In this document: positions 1-5,391 of the stretch, piece after piece
Numbering within the stretch: the stretch's first letter is position 1
How the letters are laid out: every line of letters begins with the position of its first letter
Source of the DNA: Labilithrix luteola
GTDB lineage: Bacteria; Myxococcota_A; Polyangia; Polyangiales; Polyangiaceae
NCBI GenBank assembly: GCA_026225435.1
Contig: JAMFST010000350.1
Coordinates: 1-8,650 of the forward strand
Length of the DNA: 8,650 nucleotides
Direction of reading: 5' to 3'
Made by a program: the position numbers and the translations under genes
The notes under the pieces: model-generated
What the model was told of the DNA's origin: nothing
Databases searched by the model: none
The model's input: the letters and a program-made list of their open reading frames with translations, nothing else

Positions 1-118
1 GGTTGTGATCGCCGCTGGCGCCGGCGAAGAGCGCCAGCGTGGTGCGAGAGATCGCCGGGACGTTCAAGGCGGGGAGCTCGGTGCCGGCCGCCAGCTTGGT
101 CAGATCGAGCGCGCTCAT
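1..118 (-). CDS. MaoC-like (R)-hydratase/dehydratase, HadB-type, partial (C-terminus off window)
   Basis: Only the first 39 residues are visible; the rest lies beyond the left edge. The N-terminus carries the pattern ISRTTLALFAGASGDHN (residues 23-39). This is the start of the hydratase-2 motif of MaoC-fold enzymes, in which the Asp (residue 37) and a His shortly after the Asn-Pro form the catalytic pair; that His is off window. The family hydrates or dehydrates enoyl-/3-hydroxyacyl-CoA (or ACP) thioesters in the cytoplasm. The ATG overlaps the stop of the upstream MaoC-N gene as ATGA (bases 115-118), so the two are very probably translationally coupled. They would then form a HadA/HadB-like two-chain hotdog dehydratase in which this is the catalytic subunit. 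The family call is firm; the substrate is unknown. Confidence 0.85.
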   Translation of the reverse strand, partial: MSALDLTKLAAGTELPALNVPAISRTTLALFAGASGDHN

Positions 119-555
119 TTGTGGGCCACCACGGTGGTGCTGCGGAGATCGACGACGCGCTGTCCGTCGCGCGTGACCGCCGTCTCGCGGACGAGGAACT
201 CGAGCTTGCCGTTCTTCTTGTCGTACACGTCGGTCACCTTGGTGGAGAAGCTCACCGTCTGACCGGCGAAGAGAGGCGCGTGGTAGACGAAGTCCTGCTC
301 GCCGTGGAGCACCTCGCCGAGGTCGATGTTGGCGCGAGCGAAGGTGGCGAAGGCGTCGCCCGTCTCGATCTCCAGCCCGAAGAGGAACGTCGGGGGGACG
401 AGGACGTCGGGATACCCCTTGGCCTTCGCCGCCGCGACGTCGGTGTACACCGGGTCCTCGAGCCCGAGGACCTTGGCGTAAAATTGCAGGCGCCCGCGTT
501 CCAGCGGGACCTCGAAGGGGCCGCTGGCAAAGCCGATGATGCTCCGATCGATCAT
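115..555 (-). CDS. MaoC N-terminal domain (FAS1-like dehydratase, HadA-type) protein
   Basis: This is a 146-residue single hotdog-fold protein. Diagnostic patterns are GLEDPVYTD (31-39), VPPTFLFG (53-60), LHGEQDFVYHAPLFAGQ (83-99) and the segment TDVYDKKNGKLEFLVRET (108-125). All are characteristic of the MaoC_dehydrat_N family, which includes mycobacterial HadA/HadC. In such heterodimers this chain supplies the pocket for the acyl chain, while the MaoC partner carries the Asp/His catalytic residues; here the partner starts in the ATGA overlap at the stop codon. The likely role is hydration/dehydration of an enoyl-CoA or 3-hydroxyacyl-CoA in a catabolic pathway. The length is normal for the family and there is no signal peptide. 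The start at 555 has no strong Shine-Dalgarno, but the N-terminus aligns well with the family. The substrate cannot be deduced. Confidence 0.88.
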   Translation of the reverse strand: MIDRSIIGFASGPFEVPLERGRLQFYAKVLGLEDPVYTDVAAAKAKGYPDVLVPPTFLFGLEIETGDAFATFARANIDLGEVLHGEQDFVYHAPLFAGQTVSFSTKVTDVYDKKNGKLEFLVRETAVTRDGQRVVDLRSTTVVAHK

Positions 556-565
556 GCGGTGAAGC

Positions 566-991
566 CTAGCGCAGTTCGCGGCTTAACTTTCTCGCCGGTA
601 ACTTCCTTCGTTCAGATCTGCGACCAGCCGCCATCGACGTCGAAGTTGGCGGCGTTGATGTAACTCGCTGCGTCGGAAGCGAGGAAGAGCACGGTCTCGG
701 CGGCGCGCTCTCGAGCACGCCGGCGTTGGCGACCACGATGTCGACCTTCCCCTTCGTCTGCTGGATCTGCGCGTACAGCCGGTCGAGATCGGCCAGCTTC
801 GACGAGTCGGCCTGCACGCCGGTCGCGTCGCCGCCGATCTCGGCGACGGCGTCGTCGAGCTCCTTCTGCCGGCGGCCGGTGATGAACACCGAGGCCCCCT
901 CGGCGATGAAGCGCTTGGCCGTCGCCAGCCCGATGCCGGTGCTCCCCCCGGTGATGACCGCGACCTTGCCTGCGAGAATCTTGCTGCTCAT
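566..991 (-). pseudogene. SDR-family oxidoreductase, broken by an internal frameshifting deletion
   Basis: The first ~93 residues are a good classical SDR Rossmann half: TGGSTGIG cofactor loop (14-21), TGRR after strand 2 (38-41), an acidic D62 region, and NAG (89-91). After about residue 94 (near base 705-712) the reading frame becomes low-complexity nonsense that ends at 566. In another frame the true SDR C-terminus follows at once: [20 protein letters not shown] and then VDGGWSQI, stopping at 612-614. The stretch that should hold the catalytic Ser, Tyr and Lys, roughly 115-125 codons, is therefore missing and the two ends are out of frame. The start at 991 is well supported by GAGGAGA (998-1004) and overlaps the MarR stop as ATGA. 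The product cannot be an active oxidoreductase. A local assembly error is an alternative to a real deletion. Confidence 0.85.
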
Positions 992-1404
992 GACGGTTCT
1001 CCTCGGGCCGCGTCCACGATGCGCGGCAGCGTGCGAAACGTGGCGTCCCAGGTGCTCTTCGACAGCCGCTCCTGCATCCGGTCCTGCGCCTCCTGCCAGA
1101 GCGGGCGGGCCTTCTCGACCAGGCGGAGCCCGGTCGGAGTGATCGATACCAGGCGCTCGCGCCGGTCCTCGCCCGGACGGCTGCGGACCCAGCCCCCCTG
1201 CTCGAGCAGGCGCAGGTTGCGCGTCAGCGTGGTCTCCTCGAGCACCATGGCGTCGCCCAGATCACGCACCCGGGATTCACCCAGCGCCATCAGGTAGGTG
1301 AGCACGGTGTACTGCGTGATCTCCAGGGCGTGGGCGCCCGAGCAACGCGAGACCGCTCCCGGCGCGATGGGCCGGCCCGGGCGACCGGAGGAGATCGTCA
1401 CCAC
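988..1404 (-). CDS. MarR-family transcriptional regulator, 5'-truncated
   Basis: From about residue 25 the protein is a clear MarR winged helix-turn-helix regulator: [12 protein letters not shown] (27-38), recognition-helix region [19 protein letters not shown] (55-73), and wing RRERLVSIT (81-89) with a conserved Asp/Arg pattern, followed by the dimerisation helix. MarR proteins bind DNA as dimers and usually repress neighbouring genes until a small ligand binds. The first ~24 residues of the open frame are not MarR-like. They are the antisense reading of an SDR C-terminus encoded on the other strand, so the native N-terminal dimerisation helix (about 25-35 residues) appears lost. The GTG at 1404 is only the outermost possible start and has no convincing ribosome-binding site. 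The stop overlaps the start of the broken SDR (ATGA). The product is probably non-functional or altered, but the HTH itself is intact. Confidence 0.78.
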   Translation of the reverse strand: MVTISSGRPGRPIAPGAVSRCSGAHALEITQYTVLTYLMALGESRVRDLGDAMVLEETTLTRNLRLLEQGGWVRSRPGEDRRERLVSITPTGLRLVEKARPLWQEAQDRMQERLSKSTWDATFRTLPRIVDAARGEPS

Positions 1405-1483
1405 CGCTCTCTACCTCGCGAGCCCGGCGTCCAGCTTCACGACGGGAGCCATCATCCGCGTCGACGGCGGCTTCACCAACTGA
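1340..1483 (+). pseudogene. C-terminal remnant of an SDR-family oxidoreductase
   Basis: About 45 codons encode an unmistakable SDR tail: a [10 protein letters not shown] segment, then [20 protein letters not shown] and VDGGFTN before the stop at 1481-1483. In this family the region forms the last helix and strand near the cofactor and substrate loop. No Rossmann core or catalytic Ser/Tyr/Lys precedes it. Upstream of about base 1335 the opposite strand encodes MarR, so the SDR has lost its first ~200 codons. A single deletion between a divergently arranged MarR gene and this SDR would give exactly this structure. An in-frame ATG exists at 1298, but its first residues are antisense MarR. It is not expected to make a functional protein. 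The siderophore-interacting gene starts 44 bases downstream on the same strand, so this SDR was probably once the first gene of that transcription unit. Confidence 0.82.
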
Positions 1484-1527
1484 GCACCCGCGACGGAAGG
1501 CGGGCGGTCGGCATCCAAAGGACCGGC

Positions 1528-2223
1528 ATGCCCAACCTCAAGGCGCGGCTCCTCGGTGGCTGGATCGGCGATCGCCTGCTGCGCGACGCGCTCGTGGAGT
1601 CGCTGGAGGAGCTCGGGCCGCGCTATCGCCGCGTGGTCCTGCGGGCGCCGTGGGCCACGGAGCTGAGCGGGGCGGCGGGGGAGAAGGTGCAGCTCTTCCT
1701 GCCCGAGGTGGGGACGCGGACGTACACGCCGTTCGACTTCGACCGCGCGGCGGGGCGATTCTCGGTGCTCGTGTACGTGCACGGGGACACGCCGGGGCCG
1801 TCCTTCGCCCGCGCGCTGGAGGTGGCCGCCGAGGTGCGCCTCATCGGGCCGCAAGCCTCGACGCCGCTCGACGGTCTCGAAGGTCCGGTGTCGCTCTTCG
1901 GCGACGAGACGTCCTTCGCGGTGGCGCGCACCTTGCGCGGGATCGAACGGCTGCGCGACAGGTCGACGCTGCGCTTCGAGGTGTCGTCGCTGGAAGACGC
2001 GTTCTACGCGGTCGACGCGCTCGACATCCCGCGTGACGCGCTCGTCGCGAAGGAGCCGGCGGATGCGCACCTGAAGGGCATCGCCGACGCGCTGAGCGGC
2101 TCGATCGTCCTCACCGGCCGGGCGAGCTCGATCCAGAAGGTGCGCGAGCACCTGCGCGCGGCGGGCAAGCGGAAGCAGACGGTGCGCGCGTACTGGGCCG
2201 ACGGGAAGACCGGTCTCGACTGA
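1528..2223 (+). CDS. Siderophore-interacting protein (SIP)-like FAD flavoprotein
   Basis: This is a 231-residue protein. SIP-family features in order: an N-terminal FAD-binding barrel with the RTYT motif (64-67; RxYT/S binds FAD in the ferredoxin-reductase-like fold); the stretch VHGDTPGPSFARAL (84-97) and LIGPQ (105-109), matching the family's phosphate-binding region; GDETSF (125-130), corresponding to the GDET motif at the start of the NAD(P)H domain; and the typical C-terminal AYWADGKTGLD (221-231). Known members (ViuB, YqjH, FsqB type) use NAD(P)H or ferredoxin to reduce Fe(III)-siderophores in the cytoplasm. ATG 1528 is preferred over in-frame upstream codons because AAAGGA lies 5 bases before it and homology starts here. 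No siderophore transport gene is nearby; it lies among acyl-CoA genes and 19 bases before an SDR. A general flavin reductase role is possible. Confidence 0.85.
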   Translation: MPNLKARLLGGWIGDRLLRDALVESLEELGPRYRRVVLRAPWATELSGAAGEKVQLFLPEVGTRTYTPFDFDRAAGRFSVLVYVHGDTPGPSFARALEVAAEVRLIGPQASTPLDGLEGPVSLFGDETSFAVARTLRGIERLRDRSTLRFEVSSLEDAFYAVDALDIPRDALVAKEPADAHLKGIADALSGSIVLTGRASSIQKVREHLRAAGKRKQTVRAYWADGKTGLD

Positions 2224-2242
2224 CCTGTGTGAGACTCGGCGC

Positions 2243-3043
2243 ATGGACCTGCACCTCACGGACAAGCGCGCTCTCGTCACCGGCGGGAGCAAGGGGATCG
2301 GCCGGGCGATCGCGCGGCAGCTGGCGCTCGAAGGCGTCGACGTCGTCATCGCCTCCCGCAACCAGGCGGAGCTCGAGGCGGCGGCGAAGGAGCTGGCGGC
2401 GGAGACGAAGCGGAAGATCGTCCCGCTCACCGTCGACACCAAGGACGACGAGTCGGTGCGCCAGCTGGTGGCCGGCGCGGTCGCGGCGCTCGGCGGGATC
2501 GACATCCTGGTGAACTCGGCGGCCATGCCGGCGGGGCAGTCGACGCCGCCGGCGCTCGCCGACATCGACGACGAGAACTTCTACGCCGACGTCGACGTGA
2601 AGGTGATGGGCTACCTGCGCACCGCGCGCGAGGTGGCGCCGCACATGATCCGCGCCGGCTGGGGGCGCATCATCAACGTGAGCGGGCTCGGCGCGCGGCA
2701 GACCGGATCGATCATCGGCTCGGTGCGCAACGTCGCAGTGGCGGCCCTGAGCAAGAACCTCGCCGACGAGCTCGGGCCGAAGGGGATCAACGTGACGGTC
2801 GTACACCCTGGGCTCACGCGCACCGAGAAGACACCCGGCGTCATCGCCGCGCGCGCGGCGGCGGGTGGGATCAGCGCCGAGGAGGTGGAGAAGCGGATGG
2901 CCGCGCCGGTCATCCTCGGCCGCATCGTCGACGCCTCCGAGGTCGCCGATCTGGTGGCGTTCCTCGCGTCGCCGCGCAGCGTCTCGGTCAACGGCGACGC
3001 CATCCCTTGCGGCGGCGGCACCAAGGGGGTCATCTATTATTGA
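2243..3043 (+). CDS. SDR-family protein with non-canonical active site
   Basis: This is a 266-residue protein with a full SDR fold: TGGSKGIG cofactor loop (13-20), an ASRN segment after strand 2 (37-40), VDTKDD (64-69, adenine-binding Asp), NSAA (91-94, in place of NNAG), INVSG with the catalytic-position Ser147, VHPGLTRTE (187-195), and a C-terminal LASPRSVSVNGDAIP segment. The YxxxK pair is missing: aligning on the following helix (VAVAALSKNLADEL) puts Gly159 and Asn163 where Tyr and Lys should be, and there is no Tyr at all between Tyr124 and Tyr265. Asp118 probably replaces the structural Asn. The fold is otherwise well preserved, so this looks like a divergent subfamily and not decay. 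The role may be a redox step with altered chemistry, or a non-catalytic one. The gene follows the SIP-like gene by 19 bases and ends 3 bases from the convergent nitronate monooxygenase. Confidence 0.88.
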   Translation: MDLHLTDKRALVTGGSKGIGRAIARQLALEGVDVVIASRNQAELEAAAKELAAETKRKIVPLTVDTKDDESVRQLVAGAVAALGGIDILVNSAAMPAGQSTPPALADIDDENFYADVDVKVMGYLRTAREVAPHMIRAGWGRIINVSGLGARQTGSIIGSVRNVAVAALSKNLADELGPKGINVTVVHPGLTRTEKTPGVIAARAAAGGISAEEVEKRMAAPVILGRIVDASEVADLVAFLASPRSVSVNGDAIPCGGGTKGVIYY

Positions 3044-3046
3044 GGC

Positions 3047-4099
3047 TCACGTCTCGGCGACCAGCTTCGCCACCATCTCCGCCGCGGGGAGCGAGCGAGC
3101 CAGCGGCGCACCTTGCCCGGCCCACTGCGCGCCGAAGCCGAAGTCCTTCCCCGCCGCCGCTTTGCCGGCGGCGTGGAGCGCTTTTCCCAGATCGTACGCG
3201 ATGGGGTAGTCGGGGATCTCCGCGTCGCTCACGGCGTTCGTTGCTGCCCACCCGGTGAAGCGGTTGGCGAGGCAGCGCGCGGGGCGGCCGGAGATGGCGC
3301 GGGTCATCACCGTGTGGTGCGCGGCGTCGCTGGTCATCGCCCGGCGGTAGCCTTCGTCGGCCGCCGACTCGGGGCAGAGGACGAAGGCGGTCCCGAGCTG
3401 GGCGGCGGCCGCGCCGAGACGGAGCGCGGCGGAGATGCCGGCGCCGTCCATGATGCCTCCGGCCGCGATGACCGGCACCGGCAGCTCGCGGGCGAGGATG
3501 CGGGTGAGCGCGAAGGTCCCCAGCCGGTCATCGGCCGCGTCGGGATCGAACATGCCGCGGTGGCCGCCGGCTTCGTACCCCTGCGCGACGACCGCCTGCG
3601 CGCCGCCATCTACCAGCCGGCGCGCCTCGGCCAGGCTGGTGGCGGAGCCGAGGACGACGATGCCCGCGTCGCGCAGCGCGCGCACCCGGTCGGTCGAGGG
3701 GATGCCGAAGTGGAAGCTCACCACCTTCGGCCGCTCGGCGACGAACGCCGCCAGCATGTCGTCGTCGACGAGGAAGCTCCGGTAGATCTCGGTCAGCTTC
3801 GCCGGAGGCGTGGCGCTCTGCTGCGCGAATTCGGGACGGAGGCGCTCGATCCACCGCGCCTGGCGCGCCTCGTCGGCCTTCGCCGGCGCATGGCAGAACA
3901 CGTTCACGTTGAGCGAGCGCTTCGACTGCTCCCGGAACGCGGCGATCATCTTGCGCGCCCCGGCGGCATCGGTGGCGCCGACGCCGATGGAGCCGAGCGC
4001 CCCCGCGCTGGCGACCGCTGCCGCCATCGCTGGCGTCGAGATACCGGCCATGGGCGCCTGCACCAGCGGATGATCGATCTCGAGGAGCGGGAGGAGCAT
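3047..4099 (-). CDS. Nitronate monooxygenase (class I, 2-nitropropane dioxygenase family)
   Basis: This is a 350-residue FMN-dependent TIM barrel. Family motifs in order: QAPMAGISTP (14-23, FMN/substrate site), FHFGIP (129-134), LGSATSLAEAR (150-160), AQGYEAGGHRG (172-182) with His180 as the expected catalytic base, AAGGIMDG (212-219) and LGTAFVLCPESA (235-246) around the FMN phosphate, then SGRPAR (270-275). Class I enzymes oxidise alkyl nitronates such as propionate-3-nitronate to aldehydes or semialdehydes with O2, a detoxification reaction. Many homologues in acyl-CoA gene clusters are annotated this way without proof, and some family members are enoyl reductases (FabK-like), so the real substrate is open. 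The length is normal and there is no signal peptide. ATG 4099 lies 14 bases after the VOC gene stop, which suggests co-transcription. It ends 3 bases from the convergent SDR. Confidence 0.9.
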   Translation of the reverse strand: MLLPLLEIDHPLVQAPMAGISTPAMAAAVASAGALGSIGVGATDAAGARKMIAAFREQSKRSLNVNVFCHAPAKADEARQARWIERLRPEFAQQSATPPAKLTEIYRSFLVDDDMLAAFVAERPKVVSFHFGIPSTDRVRALRDAGIVVLGSATSLAEARRLVDGGAQAVVAQGYEAGGHRGMFDPDAADDRLGTFALTRILARELPVPVIAAGGIMDGAGISAALRLGAAAAQLGTAFVLCPESAADEGYRRAMTSDAAHHTVMTRAISGRPARCLANRFTGWAATNAVSDAEIPDYPIAYDLGKALHAAGKAAAGKDFGFGAQWAGQGAPLARSLPAAEMVAKLVAET

Positions 4100-4113
4100 G
4101 CCCCCAGGCTAGA

Positions 4114-4530
4114 TCACCCCAGCGGCGTGGCGAACATCCAGAACTGCCCGGCGAGATCCTCGGCGCAGTACATCCGGTCCCCCCAGGGCATGTCCGCGGG
4201 TGGCAGCAGCACGTTCACGCCGGCGCTCTTCGCCGCGTCGTGGTGCGCGTCGACGGCGTCGAGGAAGACGTACACGCCGCCGTTCAAGCTGCCCTGCTCG
4301 CGCGGGGTGCGGCACGCGCGCAGCTCACCCTTGGAGTGCGTCGGGCCGAGCATGACCACGCACTCGCCCAGCTGGAGCTGCGCGTGGCGGAGCTTCCCGT
4401 CGGGGCCGGCGTCCGAGAAGCGCACGGTGAAGCCGAAGGACCTGGTGAGGAAGGCGACCGCCTCGGCGATGTCGTCGTAGAAGAGGTACGGAACACCTTG
4501 CGGCATGCCGGCGGCGCGCTTGGTCTGCAT
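4114..4530 (-). CDS. VOC/glyoxalase-fold protein (bleomycin-resistance/PhnB-like)
   Basis: From ATG 4530 this is 138 residues with two beta-alpha-beta-beta-beta modules of the vicinal oxygen chelate superfamily. Module one has VPYLFYDDIAEAVAFLTRSF (13-32), then FTVRFSD and RHAQLQLGECVVMLG (48-62); His49 is a candidate metal ligand. Module two has GGVYVFLDAVDAHHDAAKSA (84-103) and the terminal strand pair PWGDRMYCAEDLAGQFWMFAT (115-135), with Glu124 a candidate metal ligand. The family includes glyoxalase I, extradiol dioxygenases, epimerases and drug-binding proteins; nothing here selects one, though a PhnB/bleomycin-resistance-like binding protein is the closest pattern. An in-frame ATG at 4548 would add six residues. 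AGGAGAG sits immediately before 4530, closer than is usual, so the start is uncertain. It precedes the nitronate monooxygenase by 14 bases and is divergent from the TetR gene. Confidence 0.83.
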   Translation of the reverse strand: MQTKRAAGMPQGVPYLFYDDIAEAVAFLTRSFGFTVRFSDAGPDGKLRHAQLQLGECVVMLGPTHSKGELRACRTPREQGSLNGGVYVFLDAVDAHHDAAKSAGVNVLLPPADMPWGDRMYCAEDLAGQFWMFATPLG

Positions 4531-4549
4531 CTCTCCTGGATATCGCATC

Positions 4550-4563
4550 TCCGCCGCTGCGGA
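4550..4563. promoter_or_regulatory. Short inverted repeat in the VOC/TetR divergent intergenic region
   Basis: The arms TCCGC (4550-4554) and GCGGA (4559-4563) form a perfect 5-base inverted repeat around a 4-base spacer, with imperfect pairing just outside. It lies in the ~68 bases between the divergent VOC and TetR starts, where a TetR autoregulatory operator would be expected. A second, weaker repeat, CGGG-AAAG-CCCG, lies at 4582-4593 just before the TetR start. Such short GC-rich repeats occur by chance in DNA of this composition, so this is a candidate only. Confidence 0.2.
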
Positions 4564-4598
4564 TGTTGCTACCGTGCCGCCCGGGAAAGCCCGAGCCC

Positions 4599-5243
4599 AT
4601 GACCCGCGAACGAGCCGAAGACTACGAAGCGAAGAAGCAGCTGATCCTCGAACGTGCCGCCGCGCTCTTCGCCGGCCAGGGGTTCGAGCACACGACCATC
4701 ATGGAGGTCGCGCAGGCGTGCAACGCCTCCAAGTCGCACGTCTATCACTACTTCCCGGCCAAGGAAGACGTGCTCTTCGCCATCGTCCGCGAGCACACGG
4801 TGATGCTGCTCACCGGGCTGTCGGCCATCGTCGCGCTGCCGCTCCCGGCCGAGGAGCGCTTCGAGAAGTTCATCGCCGAGTTCGTCGCCCGCGCGGCCGG
4901 CTCACGCGACGAGCAGCTGGTGCTGGTCAACGAGATGAAGCACCTGCCGGCCCCCAAGCGCGACGAGATCCGCGTGATGGAGACCGAGCTGGTGAACCTG
5001 CTCGCCCAGCTGCTCGAGGAGATCAACCCCGGGCTCATGAAGCAGCGGCGGGTGCGGGGGCCCTACGCGCTGCTCATCTTCGGAATGCTGATCTGGACGT
5101 TCACCTGGTACGACAAGGCGGGCACCATCTCGCCGCGGGAGCTGGCGGCGCGCATCTCGCAGCTCTTCATGACCGGGTTCAAGAGCCCGGAGGCCGAGTC
5201 GATCGGCGCGTCGCTCGGCGCGTCGGTCAAGGCAGCGCGATGA
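4599..5243 (+). CDS. TetR-family transcriptional regulator
   Basis: This is a 214-residue one-component regulator. The N-terminal DNA-binding domain starts with KKQLILERAAALFAGQGFEH (12-31) and continues into the helix-turn-helix TIMEVAQACNASKSHVYHYF (33-52), with KEDVLF (55-60) beginning helix 4; this is a textbook TetR_N pattern. The C-terminal ligand and dimer domain contains LIWTFTWYDKAGTISPREL (164-182). That resembles the NWTxxWY...G.(I/L)SP.E pattern of acyl-CoA-responsive regulators such as KstR2, so a CoA-thioester ligand is plausible but unproven. ATG 4599 is chosen because the conserved domain starts soon after; an in-frame ATG at 4563 would add 12 unconserved residues. The gene diverges from the VOC/nitronate monooxygenase pair and converges with the oxygenase-ligase operon, so it may regulate itself and either unit. 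Its 3' end overlaps the CoA-transferase remnant by 17 bases. Confidence 0.9.
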   Translation: MTRERAEDYEAKKQLILERAAALFAGQGFEHTTIMEVAQACNASKSHVYHYFPAKEDVLFAIVREHTVMLLTGLSAIVALPLPAEERFEKFIAEFVARAAGSRDEQLVLVNEMKHLPAPKRDEIRVMETELVNLLAQLLEEINPGLMKQRRVRGPYALLIFGMLIWTFTWYDKAGTISPRELAARISQLFMTGFKSPEAESIGASLGASVKAAR

Positions 5244-5353
5244 CGCCGCGCGCCTGCAGCTCTCCCAGCTGACGGGTGCTCAGCTTGAGGATCCCGCCCA
5301 GCACCTCCCCGGTGTGCTGACCGAGGCGCGGAGCCGGTAGGGGGGGCGCAATC
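5227..5353 (-). pseudogene. C-terminal remnant of a family III (CaiB/BaiF) CoA-transferase
   Basis: Reading leftward, the frame ending at the TGA 5227-5229 encodes PAPRLGQHTGEVL followed by GGILKLSTRQLGELQARGVI and ALP. This is the signature tail of CaiB/BaiF family III CoA-transferases, where the PAP.LG.HT.EVL segment and the final L...GVI element are highly conserved. Full-length family members have around 390-400 residues; only about 40 are left, and a stop in the same frame lies at about 5376. The catalytic Asp and the CoA-binding regions are absent. The remnant lies directly behind the acyl-CoA ligase in the same orientation, so a CoA-transferase probably once followed the ligase in this operon and lost its 5' ~90%. 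It overlaps the TetR 3' end by 17 bases. It was found by translating the gap and is not a complete gene. Confidence 0.8.
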
Positions 5354-5370
5354 GGCGCTCCCGGCCCTGT

Positions 5371-5391
5371 TGCTCACGAGCTGCTCACGAG
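5371..5391. repeat. Short tandem duplication at the ligase 3' end
   Basis: TGCTCACGAG occurs twice with a period of 11 bases (5371-5380 and 5382-5391). The second copy contains the stop codon of the acyl-CoA ligase (5385-5387), and the first lies just beyond it, close to where the CoA-transferase remnant begins. It may be a replication-slippage or repair scar linked to loss of that gene, or simply chance. Confidence 0.6.

Noticed and set aside
1330..1527. A longer N-terminus for the SIP-like protein (start at 1330)
   Set aside because: The additional residues are an out-of-frame reading of the SDR remnant. A good ribosome-binding site and family similarity support 1528.
1411..2565. A 384-codon open frame on the minus strand
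   Set aside because: It is antisense to the SIP-like gene and the SDR start, with an Arg-rich low-complexity translation.
3038..3052. A bidirectional terminator between the convergent SDR and nitronate monooxygenase genes
   Set aside because: Only 3 bases separate the stops, and I see no GC-rich hairpin with a T-run on either strand.
3113..4480. A 455-codon open frame on the plus strand
   Set aside because: It is antisense to the nitronate monooxygenase and VOC genes and shows no recognisable motifs; it is a shadow frame.
5063..5377. A 104-codon minus-strand open frame over the TetR 3' end
   Set aside because: It is antisense to TetR and one frame off the CoA-transferase remnant. Its translation has no family pattern; the remnant is in another frame.
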